A DNA stretch of 56,721 nt from Spirogloea muscicola (GCA_009602725.1 WELB01000012.1:518624-575344); one strand, 5' to 3'. Positions 11,037 through 21,699 are shown, numbered from the stretch's first letter. Notes: generated by a model from the letters alone, not told the origin. Program-made: numbers and translations.

Positions 11037-14000
11037 ATGCAGCAGCTGCAGCACCGCTCGCTGGCCGCGCTTTCGTCAGCGGCGCTGCGATTGGCAGCAA
11101 CGGCAGTGGCGACGACGTCAAGAAGCAAAGGCGCTTCGCCGAAAGGGCAGCGCGGCGAGTTTGCCGCTGAGATGGGAGGCCAGATCGTGGCAGCCGAGCC
11201 AGGTGGGGGCTTGCCCCGCAGCTCGTGGGCGGCGGAGCAGCAGCGGCGGCGCGCACAGGCGGCGCTGCCGGCGGTCGCGCTGGTGGGGCGCCCCAACGTC
11301 GGGAAGTCCACACTGTTCAACAGGTGCCGCAGCCCGGGCTACACCCAGCACCTTCCACAACTCAGCCTGCCTGCCTTGCCCTCTTCTTGGCCTGCACCGC
11401 CTGAATCATCACGGTGGTCCAACTTTGGAGACAAAAGCTCTGACATCCAAATCTTGTCATCTGATAGGGAATACTTGACCTTTCCACAGACATGAATATA
11501 TCACAACCTCCTCACATTAGGCTGTAGAGCCTGATTCACGCCCTGCACTCTGACCTTTGCTTGACCTTGTTGACTGGAGTCACCTGAAAGCCCGCTACGG
11601 TCGCTTGCCTGCAGGCTGACACGCCGGCGGGAGGCTCTGGTGACTGACACGCCTGGCGGGCATGTGACGCGGGATGTCCGCGAGGGCGTCACAATGCTGG
11701 GCGGCCTCCACTTTCGCGTGCTGGACACCGCTGGCTTGGAGCCGACGGCCGAGCTCGGCAGTGTGCTCTCCCGCGGTGCAACACTCACCAAGAGTACCCT
11801 TCATAGTTGTGCCGCTGCGCTCCTCCTTGTCGACGGCAGGTGAGTGCTGGCTGCTGCCGCACTGCATGGCACCGCCGCCTGTGCTACTGCTGCTATTGTT
11901 TTTGTGATACAGCTGTTCATGCAAAATTTTCAGGACCGGTGTGCTGCCAGCCGACCTGGAGGTGGCCGCCTGGCTGCGCTGCAATGCGCACCCCAGCATG
12001 CACCTCGTTGCGGTGGTCAACAAGGCTGAGGGCTTTGGCGATACCATCCTTGCGGCGGTAGGCGAGGCGCATGCTCTGGGCCTTGGGGAGCCGCTAGCAA
12101 TCTCGGCTGAAACACGAGAGGGCCTTGGCGACCTTCACGACCGCCTCGCCATGGTTCTGGAGGCGGCCGAGCGCAAGCAGCTGGAGGCTGTGGACGGAGG
12201 TTGCGCCAAGCTGGAGAATGCTTGTATTTGTCCACCTCTTGCTGATTGTCAGGGCTTGCCTGGGCAGCCACATCTTTGACTCCAAGATGCAGTTGTGATT
12301 GCTACGAGTCACACCATGTCCTGCTGCGTATTCTTCAACAGGGACTCTGGCTGATGATGTGGATGTCAACGAGGCCACCGGCGGTGCCACTGGTGAGGAC
12401 GATGAGAAGGTGGAGGGTGGAGCTATGAAAGCCGAGGGCCTCACTGCAGCTGCTCAGAAGCTGCCGCTCCAGCTTGCAGTGGCAGGCCTCACCAATGTGG
12501 GCAAGTCGACGCTTGTGAACTGCATGCTGGGTGAGGAGCGCGTGCTCACTGGACCTGAGCGTGGCCTCACGCGCGATGCCGTCCGTCTCCACTTTGAGCA
12601 CCAAGGCCTGCCTATCTGGCTGGTGAGCAGCTGTCAGACTCTCAGGTGCTTGACATGGTGCTGTGTCAATCTGCTTCACTGCTTGCTCACTTCAACGGCT
12701 TCTCCTTGAAAGATTGTCTATATGACTTCTAGGTTTGCATCCTGACGTGAAGACTCGTGGGAAACTCGCTATTTATTGTTCTCCTCGTCTGGTACCTGCA
12801 GCAGCAAAGTGACATGCTTGCACCTAAATGACATTTAGAATGCTCGCTGGGGCAGGTTGACACCGCAGGGTGGATGCAGCGAGCGCGCCTGACAGACAAA
12901 GCTACATCGCTAGCGGCCATGGATGCCAAGCGCAGCCTGTTGCGCGCGCATGTTGTGCTCTTGGTTCTGGACGCAGTGGAGGCAAGGCCACTGCTTCTTG
13001 CCATTCAAAGATCTAAATTGGAGCTAGGTCTGCCTCTTACCAGGTGCTCTTTGTGCCATTCCTTCTAGCAGTGTGGTGCCAGGTAATGATTCGTCCTTGT
13101 TCTGATGGGCACTGCATTGCACCTTGCTTGCCAGATAATGGCGGCAAGGAGGGCCCTGAAGCGAGCAGAGGTTGCTCTTGCCAGGTGGGCAACACAGGAG
13201 GGCCGGGCGCTCGTGATAGCTGTAAACAAGATGGACGCCCTTGCCCCCGTGGAGCAGGCTGCTGCAAGAAAAATGCTGGTCAAGGCTGTGCCACAGGAGG
13301 TCGAAGCTGCACTTCCGCAGGTATAGGAGATTCAGTCATCATTTCGATTCACAGTGTCAAGCTAAATTGTGAGATTCAGTTAACAGGCAAGAGGTTTCGG
13401 GTCTGCCTCACCTTGCTGATTCTGCTATGAGCAAGGTTATGGCAAGGCCATAAGCAGAAATGGTCATTAACTTCGAGCATCAAGCGATGAGCCTGGCAGG
13501 TGGCTGGCATCCCCATTGTGTACTTGTCCGCCAAAACCGGTGCCGGCCAGAACAAGCTGATGCCGGCCGTCATGCGGGCCTATGAGAGGTGGTGCACTCG
13601 CCTACCTACGTCTCAATTAAACCGCTGGTTGCTCAAGGTGTGCCTCTCATTTTCAGATTTATTCAGATTTAGCTGAAGGGCATTCATGGCTACTGTCGTT
13701 TTACCTCAGCAGGCTGTAGGCTTGTCAGTCACATGTGTGCAGATTGTGGCTAACATTTGATATTGTTTCCCTACTATAGGATTGCCAGCTACGGCAATAG
13801 TGCGTACTCTGCCAGCCTGCACTTTGACCAGCTCTACTTGCATCACATGCCTTGGAGAGTTCTAGCTTAACATTGCCGTACTGTACGGTGGACACCATGT
13901 AGGGAGCATGGGGCGCAGCTGCATCTTCTTGACATGTAATATTTGGGTACATGTCACTTGTGCTATCAGATTACAGCCCGGACTTCTGCGGCACAAGGCC

Positions 14001-14185
14001 ATGCAGCAAAGATCCGCTACCTGACTCAGGTGAAGGCCCGCCCGCCTACATTCGTGGCATTTATCACCGGCAGCAATGACCTTGCCTCCACGGAGCTTCG
14101 GTCCATGGCCTCTGCCTTACGGGAGGACTTCGACCTCGGTGGCGTACCTGTTCGGGTACTCCAGCGCCAACAAGCGAAGGCCTAA
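11037..14185 (+). CDS. DER: Der/EngA-type double GTPase, probably organellar
   Basis: Two consecutive GTPase domains plus a KH-like C-terminus define Der, which helps assemble the large ribosomal subunit in bacteria and plastids. Exons 11037-11323, 11615-11839, 11934-12199, 12342-12622, 12856-12981, 13135-13320, 13500-13637 and 13970-14185 give 1725 nt, 574 aa. Domain 1: GRPNVGKST (84-92), DTAG (133-136), NKAE (200-203). Domain 2: GLTNVGKST (308-316), DTAGW (355-359), NKMD (426-429). The C-terminus has QVKARPPTFVAFI and REDFDLGGVPVRV, typical of the family. The chosen ATG opens an Ala/Ser/Arg-rich leader that looks like a plastid or mitochondrial transit peptide; an in-frame ATG at 10854 is less likely. 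The first NKxD ends in Glu. Intron 5 appears to use GAG|GCAAGG. A TGTAA lies at 14428. Confidence 0.93.
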
Positions 14186-14427
14186 AGGCAATTGGTTATG
14201 GTGTGCCACTTACTGCATGAAGTGATTGGAAGGATGTCAATCAGCAAGGGGTTGTGGCAGCTTCTTAACGTGCAACCTTGATTGAAAGCGGAGCGTGCTT
14301 GAATTTGCTAGTCCATCATCGATGGTGGACATATTGGAAAGTGGTGCGGGCAATCCTGATGGGTAAGGGGCTGCTTCCACAGTTGCAGAGGCCTACCCCG
14401 TAGTAGGACTTTCAGTGACAGTGCCAC

Positions 14428-14432
14428 TGTAA
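14428..14432 (+). terminator. TGTAA poly(A) signal, Der gene
   Basis: TGTAA, the usual chlorophyte polyadenylation signal, about 240 nt after the Der stop codon. Nearer candidates were not seen. Confidence 0.35.
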
Positions 14433-14519
14433 AGCATGTGTTCCAACTACAGTGCACAAACTCCCCTGCAAAGGCATCTGTGGAGCTGCTTTGTTGCAGA
14501 GGCCTACCAGTATACAGTA

Positions 14520-14955
14520 TACCAGCTTGATACGAAAGTTAAGTCTTGCGTGCAAAAGCTTCTGCTCCTCCAATTTCACCGACTGTTGCAATGTATACTC
14601 CCCAGCCACTGAGCATAATGTGGTGGGGCTCCAATGCCAGGTATATTTCGAAGGCAAACAGGATGAGCAGCTGGACCACCTCCTGGCCGTGGCCTCCCTT
14701 CGGCACATACTGTAATGTGTGCTGAAAGCAAGGAGCAATCTGCTGGCTGACAAAGCCATGCCCTTACAACTTGGAGTGAATTTGTACATCTGTGTACTCT
14801 GCCACTTCGCCATCCAAAAACTCCTCACGGCGTGAAAGATTCCTTGGGCTTCATTTTGGATCATAAGACAAGGTTGTGCTGCTGACATATGAGATCCGAG
14901 TCCCAAGTGGCAATTGTGTCTCATCCTTTGCAAGCTTTGTCATACATGGAGCTGC
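14520..14955 (-). pseudogene. Decayed unidentified coding fragment
   Basis: One minus-strand frame reads as coherent protein ending FARKT-stop at about 14561. It includes SRREEFLDGEVAEYTDVQ, HGFVSQQIAPCFQ, YVPKGGHGQEVVQLL, LALEPHHIMLSGWGVYI and VGEIGGAEAF. The same frame is broken by a TAA between HSKL and GHGF and by a TGA upstream after YDPK. The varied composition and lack of low complexity argue that it once coded. I do not recognise the family; a DNA transposon or an old host gene are both possible. Confidence 0.4.
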
Positions 14956-14994
14956 ACCTTCACTTAAAGAGCATGATATACCGGAAAGAAGCTG

Positions 14995-15970
14995 ATGAGG
15001 GCTGCCATTGCTGCAGAAGCGCGTCAAGAGCATTATGCAATTCCTGTATCACAGTCGTTGGAAGGAAGTAGCATCGAAGTTCCTCGCTGGTTGGATGGAG
15101 GTTTAGCAGAGCTGAGCAGACAGACATACAGCTGTTGTTGTTACGCCAAAATCAAGTATCAATTAAGGCGCAAGCGCATATGTTTGCACTGGTGCTATCA
15201 TTCGAACAAGGGGCGCTGCAGCGCCCTGACAAAAACGTGTGTGCTGACTGCAGCCACGTTCAACTGCATTGTACTCTCCTTTACAGGTAGATGTGTCCGA
15301 TATGACACCCTTACACACTAATAGGCGCACTTGGGCTAAGCGCTGTGCATGCAAGTGGCAGCTGGCATCCCAGAAAGTGGCAGTTGCTGAGATGCCAGGA
15401 CCAATATGAATGAGTCGAAGCTAGGAAAGGGGAGTCAACTAGATCAGCGAGGGGTCGTCTTTCCAGAAGCTAAAGAGGGGGACTGGGCAACCTCTGATCC
15501 TCTTTGGAAAGCGGAACAGTTGGCCGCCCTTTATGGCCGCCCTTCAAGTCATTACTGACTGCAGTGGCTTGCAATGATCACCACAAGTAAAGTGGGCCGT
15601 CCTACGCTTGCAGAACGACTACGCAAGACCGAGCTGCACATTACAGAGGCGGTGGCAATGCTCAAGCTGCAAATGATACGCTCCATACTGTTGGTGCACC
15701 TCACTGCTAGCGTCGCCGTCAGGAGGGTGTTCGTGGCATCTGGTGGCAAATCAATCGTGCTGGGACAGCGCCGGCGAGGAAGAGGGGTTCGGCAGGCCAG
15801 CTCGGTCGCTACCGCAGCCCCTAGGTTGCCATCGGACAGAGAGCTGTCTGCCTTGCGCGAGTACGCGCTCAGTGATTGCTCAGGGAGCGGCTGTGGAAGG
15901 CCGGCCAAGCGCGTATGGAGATGGGGCGGAAGTGCTGAACTGGGGCGGAGGTGCTTCAACACTAATATAG
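14995..15970 (+). other. Unassigned plus-strand frames upstream of the retrotransposon
   Basis: Three plus-strand frames read non-randomly. One from 14995 contains AEARQEHYAIPVSQSLE and IEVPRWLDGGLAELS. One near 15407 contains NESKLGKGSQLDQRGVVF. One from 15574 contains KVGRPTLAERLRKTELHITE. They do not join into a clear gene and I see no known motif. They may be remains of another transposon or exons of a gene disrupted by the element that follows. Confidence 0.3.
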
Positions 15971-15978
15971 GAGGGCGA
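15971..15978 (+). repeat. Candidate 5' target-site duplication, GAGGGCGA
   Basis: Eight bases repeated exactly at 20156-20163, just after the 3' end of the full-length non-LTR element. GC-rich, so chance is possible. Confidence 0.45.
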
Positions 15979-18900
15979 GAAGTAGCTCTTCTAGCTCTTC
16001 TTGCTCTTCTTGGCTCTCCCTCACCCCCCCCCCCAACGGCTCCCTAGCTCGCCGCCGGCGCCGCCGCCCCCCTGGCGCCGCGGCGCCTTGCCAACCCCCC
16101 GGGGCGCTCGAGCGCCTGAGCGCCGCCGGGCGCGCATGCCGCCGCCTGCGAAGGCACGGCGCGCACCTGCGCGGCGCGCTCCTCGGAGCTCGCCGCGCAG
16201 AGTGCCGTCCGCAGCGCAGCCCCCAGCTGGCGGGGTCCCTCATGCCACGCCGTGCGCCGCGGCGGCCACGGCGGTGGCGAGGGAGGATACGGCACCTAGG
16301 CAGCTTGCACAGCCTCGTGCGGGGAACATGGGTCCGGCTGCCCAGCTCACAAGCTGGCTCGGCCGGCTGCGATCAAACCCTCGGCTCACTTGTGCCGGGG
16401 AGGCAACCGCACTGGCGGCCAGCGCGAGAGCAGTGCACCGGAGCTCCAGGAGTTGCTGCGCTACGCGCTCATCCCAGGCCCCATTAGGCTCAGGGATGGA
16501 CGAGACGGCTGTCCCGACCACGGCCCCAACACCATCCGAGATTGCCGTGGAGGAGGGCAACATGGAGAGGGGCACAGGACCCCCTCCCCCAATATCCTCT
16601 CCCACTGCTTCTCATGCTGCTCTACTTACGGGCTTCGAGCCCCACCCACAACCAACGCCGTGCACCTCTCCCGCGTCTGCAGGGCAGACGGCTTCCGCAA
16701 ACCCCCCTGCATCTTGGAGGGGAGGTCGCCGCAGCGGAGGAGCCAGGCGGCGCTTGGAAGTGGTTGTCGCCATGGGTTCGGCGAGTGGTGGCAGTGGCGC
16801 TGATGATGCTGACGGGCCCGTGGCTGGCGATGCCGCTGTATCAGCTGCACCTGGAGAAGGGGAGCGGGGCCAAGAGGACCTCCGGCCCCCTGCGGAGGCA
16901 ACCTCTTGCCCGCCTATGGAGCTCCGCTGCCGGCTCTGCCGGCGGCGCTGTGCCTCCAAGGTGGGTCTGAGCTCGCACGAGCGGGCCTGCGTGCGTTCTG
17001 CTAACAGAGAGGCGCAGCAGGCAGAGGCATCCGCCACCGCTCGGGCTCGCAGAGTCCCTTCAAGAGGGGCGATGCCAACACCACCACCAGGGCCTACGGC
17101 AGAACACTGGCGGTGGGCGGAGAGCGTGGACGTCTCCGAGATCCTGCGGACGACCAACGCGCAGCTCCTACGACACATCCCGTATTGGGCCCGGCCCCAC
17201 ATACGGCGAGCCCTTCGGCCCCTCCTGACACGTCTGGCTCGTGACAGCGAGGATGAGGCTGCATGGGCTGTGTTTGTGTTGTTTCCGCGACTCTTGCTTG
17301 GTCGCCTGCCGCAGGGGAAGGCAGGTCGCAAGGAGCTGCTGCTGCGCCTTCACCTGTTTGAAGGTGGGGAGTGGCAGCTGCTACTTGCAAAGCACCAAGC
17401 GGCTGCGCAACTCGCGCAAGCCAACTTTCGGCCCACCACGTCGGAATCCGATATTAAGGAGGCGGGCAAGCGACGTGCCATCCGATTTGGACGAGCCGGC
17501 GACCTTGCCAGGGCTGCCCAAGCCTTGGAGCCCTCCACACCAGCACCGCATGATGCGGCAACCTTGGCCGCACTCGAGCAGCTCCATCCTTCGGCCCCGC
17601 GAAGATTAGATACATGGATGGAGAGCTTCACGCCTGCTCAACCGGTGGACCTGGACCCGGCTGCCTTCCGTCGGGCGATTGTGAGTAGCCGCAAGGCAGT
17701 CGCCGGGGGTCCATCGGGCATGCTCTTTGAGCACTTGCGGGAGCTGTATGGGGAGGACGACTCGGAGGAGGATTTCAATCTGCTGCTTAGGGTTGCACAA
17801 CATGTTGCGCGTGGACACCTCACCCAACGAGTAGGCGCAGTCCTCTGCACAAGCAATCTCATTGCTTTGCAGAAGGACAGCGGGGGAGTGCGTCCTATCT
17901 CGATGGGGGAGGTTCTGTCGCGCCTCGTGGGGCGCACCCTAATCATGCAGATTCAGGACGATGCCCAGGCGCACTTCCATCCCCACCAGTTTGGGGCTGG
18001 GATGCGTGCTGGCGCTGAGACCCTGGTGCACGGGGTACGAGCGGCACTGGATGTCAACCCCCATTGGCTGGCCTTGAGCGTGGACGTACAGAATGCCTTC
18101 AACACTGTGGATCGGCAGGTTATTGCCGAGGAGCTAAGGCAGTACTTTCCCACCCTCCTCCCTCACTTCCGATGCATGTATGGCTCGCCATCTGCATTGT
18201 TGTGGGGGGCAGGGAGTTCTTTGGCTGTTTTGCAGTCAAAGACGGGGACACGGCAAGGTGATCCAATGGGAGGTTTTCTCTTCGCTCTGGCGCATCACCG
18301 TGCTTTGCGCAACACGGCGAGCGCTCACCCTGGCGTTCTCCTCCCGAGTTACGCGGATGATACCACGCTCCTCGGCCCCCCAGTGGAGGTGCTGCAAGCT
18401 TTCGGCACGCTTCAGCACCAGCTCCAGCTTATTGGGCTTGGGGTCAATCCGGCTAAGTGCTCCGCCTGGTCCCCTATTGGCATCCCTCTTTCCCTCTTCT
18501 CCTCGTTGCCTACATCTTGTCAGACTCCAGAGGGCGGCTTGAGGATTTTGGGAGTGCCACTAGGGGACCCGTCTTTCTCGGAGGGTGCTGTCCTTGCGCG
18601 TCTCCAAGGATACATGCAGGTCCTGCCAGAGCTCCCACGCCTTGGGGACTCTCAGTTGGCAGTGGCCATTTTGACCAGGAGTGTGGCACAGCGGCCGTGT
18701 TACCTCCTGCGTACGGTCCCACCGTCGGTCAGCTTGGATGCTATCTATGCATCCATTGATGTCAAGCTTCAGCAATGCCTTGCTGATCTGATTGCTCACC
18801 CACTCCTAGAGCAGTCTCCAGCAGCACTGGTGCAATGTACGCTGCCCATACGTCACGGTGGGCTTGGTTGTCGCCCCTTGGTCCGCTTATGCAGACCAGC

Positions 18901-20155
18901 GTACCTTGGCTGCTGGGCTCAGGTGGCCTCGTCCATATCTGGACGATTCCTCCTTGAGCAACAACGTGTGTTGGCGCCTCACATCAGTAACGTGGTTCAG
19001 GGGAGTCTGCCTTTCCAAGTGACTCTCAAAGCATGCCAACAGGACCTCTTTGCCGCATACCCGCCTCTGGTGAATGAGCCTGTTAGCTTTGCTGCCTGGG
19101 CTGACGTTTCTGATGTTAAGGCTCAATCGCGGTTTTCCCGTGCTGCAGACGAGCAACCACTGGAGCATCTCCGGAGTCTCCTCCAAGGGGATGCTCGAGG
19201 CCAGGCTCGGCTCCTATCTGTATCGTCTCTGGGAGCGTCTGAGTGGCTCCGCGCTTTGCCTTTGCATGCGGGCTTGCGGATGGAAAATGCTTTGTTTTGC
19301 GATGCTATGCGCCGCCGTCTTGGCTTACCATCCCTGTGCTTGGCAGGGGTGACCCAATGTGAATGTGGGCTTATTGAGCATGATGCAGTGCTCATGGGTG
19401 ACCACATGCTCAGGTGTGCCAAAGGCAGTGAGCGCACGGGCTCCCACAACCTCCTACGTGACGCCATGTATGGCATCGTCAAGGAGGCGGGATATCAAGT
19501 GGCGTTGGAGAGCACCGGGGTGATGCCCGTCCAGCTCCGCAACGGGGTCCCTCGGACGCGGCGTGTCGATCTGGTCGGCGTCCCCCTGGGAGGTGGCAAG
19601 CGGCTTCTCATGGACGTCGTCCTAACCGACAGCTTCCGGACGAAGGGCCCCGTAACTTCTGAGACCGGCTATGCCGTGAAGGTGGCCGAACAGAAGAAGT
19701 TGCACAAGTACAAGGACCACCCGGCGGGTGATACCTTTTACCCCCTGGCCATGGACATCCATGGGTGTTACGGGGGTCGGTGGTCCTCGTTACTTTCGCT
19801 GCTGGCATCTCAAGCTGACCAGCGGCGCCGGGAACAGGGTGCAGCCCTTCCCGGTGGCTCGGTGCCTTTGGGTCTTGTGTCCTGCTACCGTATGCGTTTG
19901 TCTATGTCGCTACAGCGTTCCCAAGCGCTTGCTTTGCATCGCCGCGCTGGTCGTGCCCTTGCAGCAGCCTCTGGCTTGCGCAGCGGGGTTGCTCTTCCTC
20001 CCCTCAGCTCATCTGACTTCCTACTGCTGACACGGGGTTACTAAGAGCGCCCTGGCTGTCTAGCCTGTGGCTCCGTCATGAACACCTGTATGCATCTGGC
20101 TGGCTTTCACAGCCGCTCTTTTAATATCAGCAGCCGCTTCCTTCTTTTTTCTAGA
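15979..20155 (+). mobile_element. Full-length endonuclease-type non-LTR retrotransposon
   Basis: A ~4.2 kb element with one long ORF and short flanking untranslated regions, bounded by a candidate 8-bp repeat (GAGGGCGA). The 5' UTR has a C tract and repeated AGCTCTTCT motifs. The 3' UTR, about 110 bp, carries a GGCTGGCTTTCACAGCC hairpin and ends in a T-rich stretch. The same 3' UTR is present at 33445-33590 and in part at 38225-38320, so it moves. Domain order (zinc finger, RT, CCHC, restriction-like endonuclease) places it among early-branching site-selective lineages such as R2, NeSL or Utopia rather than L1 types. Confidence 0.88.
16001..20044 (+). CDS. Non-LTR ORF: zinc finger, reverse transcriptase, REL endonuclease
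   Basis: A 1347-aa polyprotein that nicks its target and copies the element RNA at the nick. A C2HC zinc finger lies at C310, C313, H326, C330. The RT domain spans about 540-840, with QKDSGGVRPISMGEVLSRL, catalytic D695 in SVDVQNAFNTVDR, TGTRQGDPMGG and YADD at 784-787. After a linker, a CCHC knuckle is at C1120, C1122, H1135, C1139. Next is a PD-(D/E)XK-like endonuclease (D1190 in RRVDLVGV, D1205 in LLMDVVLTDS, K1227 in AVKVAEQKK). The C-terminal module YRMRLSMSLQRS...LLLTRGY is the part shared by every truncated relic in the window. The first 45 residues are Pro/Arg-rich; ATG at 16136 is an alternative start. No stop or frameshift is seen, so it may be active or recent. Confidence 0.9.
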   Translation: MLFLALPHPPPQRLPSSPPAPPPPWRRGALPTPRGARAPERRRARMPPPAKARRAPARRAPRSSPRRVPSAAQPPAGGVPHATPCAAAATAVAREDTAPRQLAQPRAGNMGPAAQLTSWLGRLRSNPRLTCAGEATALAASARAVHRSSRSCCATRSSQAPLGSGMDETAVPTTAPTPSEIAVEEGNMERGTGPPPPISSPTASHAALLTGFEPHPQPTPCTSPASAGQTASANPPASWRGGRRSGGARRRLEVVVAMGSASGGSGADDADGPVAGDAAVSAAPGEGERGQEDLRPPAEATSCPPMELRCRLCRRRCASKVGLSSHERACVRSANREAQQAEASATARARRVPSRGAMPTPPPGPTAEHWRWAESVDVSEILRTTNAQLLRHIPYWARPHIRRALRPLLTRLARDSEDEAAWAVFVLFPRLLLGRLPQGKAGRKELLLRLHLFEGGEWQLLLAKHQAAAQLAQANFRPTTSESDIKEAGKRRAIRFGRAGDLARAAQALEPSTPAPHDAATLAALEQLHPSAPRRLDTWMESFTPAQPVDLDPAAFRRAIVSSRKAVAGGPSGMLFEHLRELYGEDDSEEDFNLLLRVAQHVARGHLTQRVGAVLCTSNLIALQKDSGGVRPISMGEVLSRLVGRTLIMQIQDDAQAHFHPHQFGAGMRAGAETLVHGVRAALDVNPHWLALSVDVQNAFNTVDRQVIAEELRQYFPTLLPHFRCMYGSPSALLWGAGSSLAVLQSKTGTRQGDPMGGFLFALAHHRALRNTASAHPGVLLPSYADDTTLLGPPVEVLQAFGTLQHQLQLIGLGVNPAKCSAWSPIGIPLSLFSSLPTSCQTPEGGLRILGVPLGDPSFSEGAVLARLQGYMQVLPELPRLGDSQLAVAILTRSVAQRPCYLLRTVPPSVSLDAIYASIDVKLQQCLADLIAHPLLEQSPAALVQCTLPIRHGGLGCRPLVRLCRPAYLGCWAQVASSISGRFLLEQQRVLAPHISNVVQGSLPFQVTLKACQQDLFAAYPPLVNEPVSFAAWADVSDVKAQSRFSRAADEQPLEHLRSLLQGDARGQARLLSVSSLGASEWLRALPLHAGLRMENALFCDAMRRRLGLPSLCLAGVTQCECGLIEHDAVLMGDHMLRCAKGSERTGSHNLLRDAMYGIVKEAGYQVALESTGVMPVQLRNGVPRTRRVDLVGVPLGGGKRLLMDVVLTDSFRTKGPVTSETGYAVKVAEQKKLHKYKDHPAGDTFYPLAMDIHGCYGGRWSSLLSLLASQADQRRREQGAALPGGSVPLGLVSCYRMRLSMSLQRSQALALHRRAGRALAAASGLRSGVALPPLSSSDFLLLTRGY

Positions 20156-20163
20156 GAGGGCGA
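20156..20163 (+). repeat. Candidate 3' target-site duplication, GAGGGCGA
   Basis: Matches 15971-15978. It sits at the start of a minus-strand tail-like sequence (GAGGGCGATGGCTGTGCTAAGCCC), so the element appears to have landed in the hairpin region of an older relative. Confidence 0.45.
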
Positions 20164-20830
20164 TGGCTGTGCTAAGCCCAAATACGGAAGTACGGGGACT
20201 GGACAATGACCGAGAGGGGCCGCCCCGTCGCTGCAGAAGGGCGGCTCGGCTGCGGCTGGCAGGGGGATTGGCGGCAACTGCACTCAATCGCTGAGGGGCA
20301 AGGCGGCCGAGGTTGGAGAGGGAGGCCAGGTAGGGGCGAGGAGGCCGCCGGCCAGATGCATGTCTAGTGAAGGAGGGCTAGAGTGGGCAAGTACGAAGGC
20401 AAGTAAGTCGCGTGCTGCTTAGAGATGGAGCGATTTGGGTGATGGAGTTGCCAAGTATGAAGGCAAGCACATTGACAGATGCACAAAGCTGCACTGCGGA
20501 CCGGCCCAAAATCCACGAGACCAGCACGTGTATAGCCCATACTGAGTGGTTATTGAGTGGTCCATCCCAGTTGGTAATTAGCGGCTTTGGCCCCGGCCCC
20601 TTTGAACCTTGTCTCTTCGTTTCGGGTTGGCCTTCCACAGCCCTTGTCCCCATCGAGAGAGCCACTTTCTTTCACAGCTATCGGAAGGGCTGCGCCGGGC
20701 CCTGTGGCGGCGGCGGCGGCGGCGGCGGCGGCAGGGGAAGGGCGTAGGAAAGATGGAGTGTGGATTGAGTGATGGGGTGATGTGTGTAATGGGTGATGAG
20801 TAAATTAAGCCGACCACCCGCGGGACGATG
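20164..20830. mobile_element. Mixed non-LTR tail debris and CGG repeat
   Basis: Begins with a minus-strand tail hairpin remnant. Around 20600-20680 there is a plus-strand tail (TTCGGGTTGGCCTTCCACAGCCC then GAGAGAGCCACTTTC). A (GGC)n run spans about 20705-20731. No gene is seen. Confidence 0.5.
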
Positions 20831-20834
20831 AGTG

Positions 20835-21275
20835 TTTCCCGCTCGCCATCGACATATACGGGGCGTTGGGCACTCAGTGGCTCGAGCTGCTTAACCAGCT
20901 CTCACAACACGCCATCGCCCGCCGCTTCCTTGGGAGCCGGTGGATTCTCATGCAGCCGCGTCGCTAGCGCAGGTGTATCGCATGCGCTTGGCCGTCTCGC
21001 TGCAGAGGTTCATGGTCCGCGCGCTGCACCTGTGTGCCGGACGAGCCCTCGCTGCTGCCTCTGGCCCTGGCCAGGGGACCCGCTTCCAGGAGCCAAGTTT
21101 CTCTGACTTGAGGCTGGTTAGCAGGGGTTACTGAGTGTTTCGTAGCTGCTTAGTTTCTTATTGTGCTTGTTTTCTTAGTGCTTCCCCTGGCCTATTCTCG
21201 CACTTTGTTCGTTCTTCTTCAAGCTGCCTCTTCCAGCCCCTATCCTCTATGGGCGAGCCCTTCTTCTGATGGAGG
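20835..21275 (+). mobile_element. Truncated non-LTR element 3' end, subfamily B
   Basis: The frame begins in a region equivalent to the LAMDIHGCYG part of the full-length ORF (here LAIDIYGALGTQWLELLNQL), then breaks near 20930. It resumes as SLAQVYRMRLAVSLQRF, LCAGRALAAASG and terminal LVSRGY with TGA at 21132-21134. The tail CGTAGCTGCTTAGTTTC and a partial hairpin CCAGCCCCTATCCTCTATGGGCGAGCC follow. It is 5'-truncated and frameshifted. Confidence 0.75.
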
Positions 21276-21339
21276 GCGATCGAGGGCGAGAGTGGTCAAG
21301 AACAAAGGCGAGCACGTCACGTAGGAGGGCGCTGTGGGG

Positions 21340-21690
21340 CCGAGGCGGCGCACACCGGTGGATGGAGTAAAGCCAGTTCTCTCCGTCTCTCTCCAGCGCT
21401 CTCTGGCTCACGCGGTCCACACGCGTGTCGGCCGCGCTATGGCTGCTGCCTCAGGGTTTGCCGGAGTGCTCCTTTTCTGTACAAAAAGATACTACGCAGC
21501 TCTATGGGCTTCGCCTCTGCTTTTGTCTACTCCTTTTCCCGGGCTGGCCAATGACAGCCACCACCTTTACTTTGGCCTCACTTTCAATGTTATGCGCACT
21601 GCGCGCCTTCCCTCTACCGGACGTGTCAGTTCTTCTTTGGGCCGGCTTCTCACACCCCATAGCGCTTTAGGCCCCTCCGTCATTTGGCCC
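21340..21690 (+). mobile_element. Truncated non-LTR fragments, subfamily C plus tail pieces
   Basis: A short C-terminal piece (LSVSLQRSLAHAVHTRVGRAMAAASG) ends abruptly near 21470 and is followed by tail-like pieces (GGGCTGGCCAATGACAGCCACC; GGGCCGGCTTCTCACACCCC). Several short insertions seem stitched together. Confidence 0.6.
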
Positions 21691-21699
21691 CAGGGAGTT

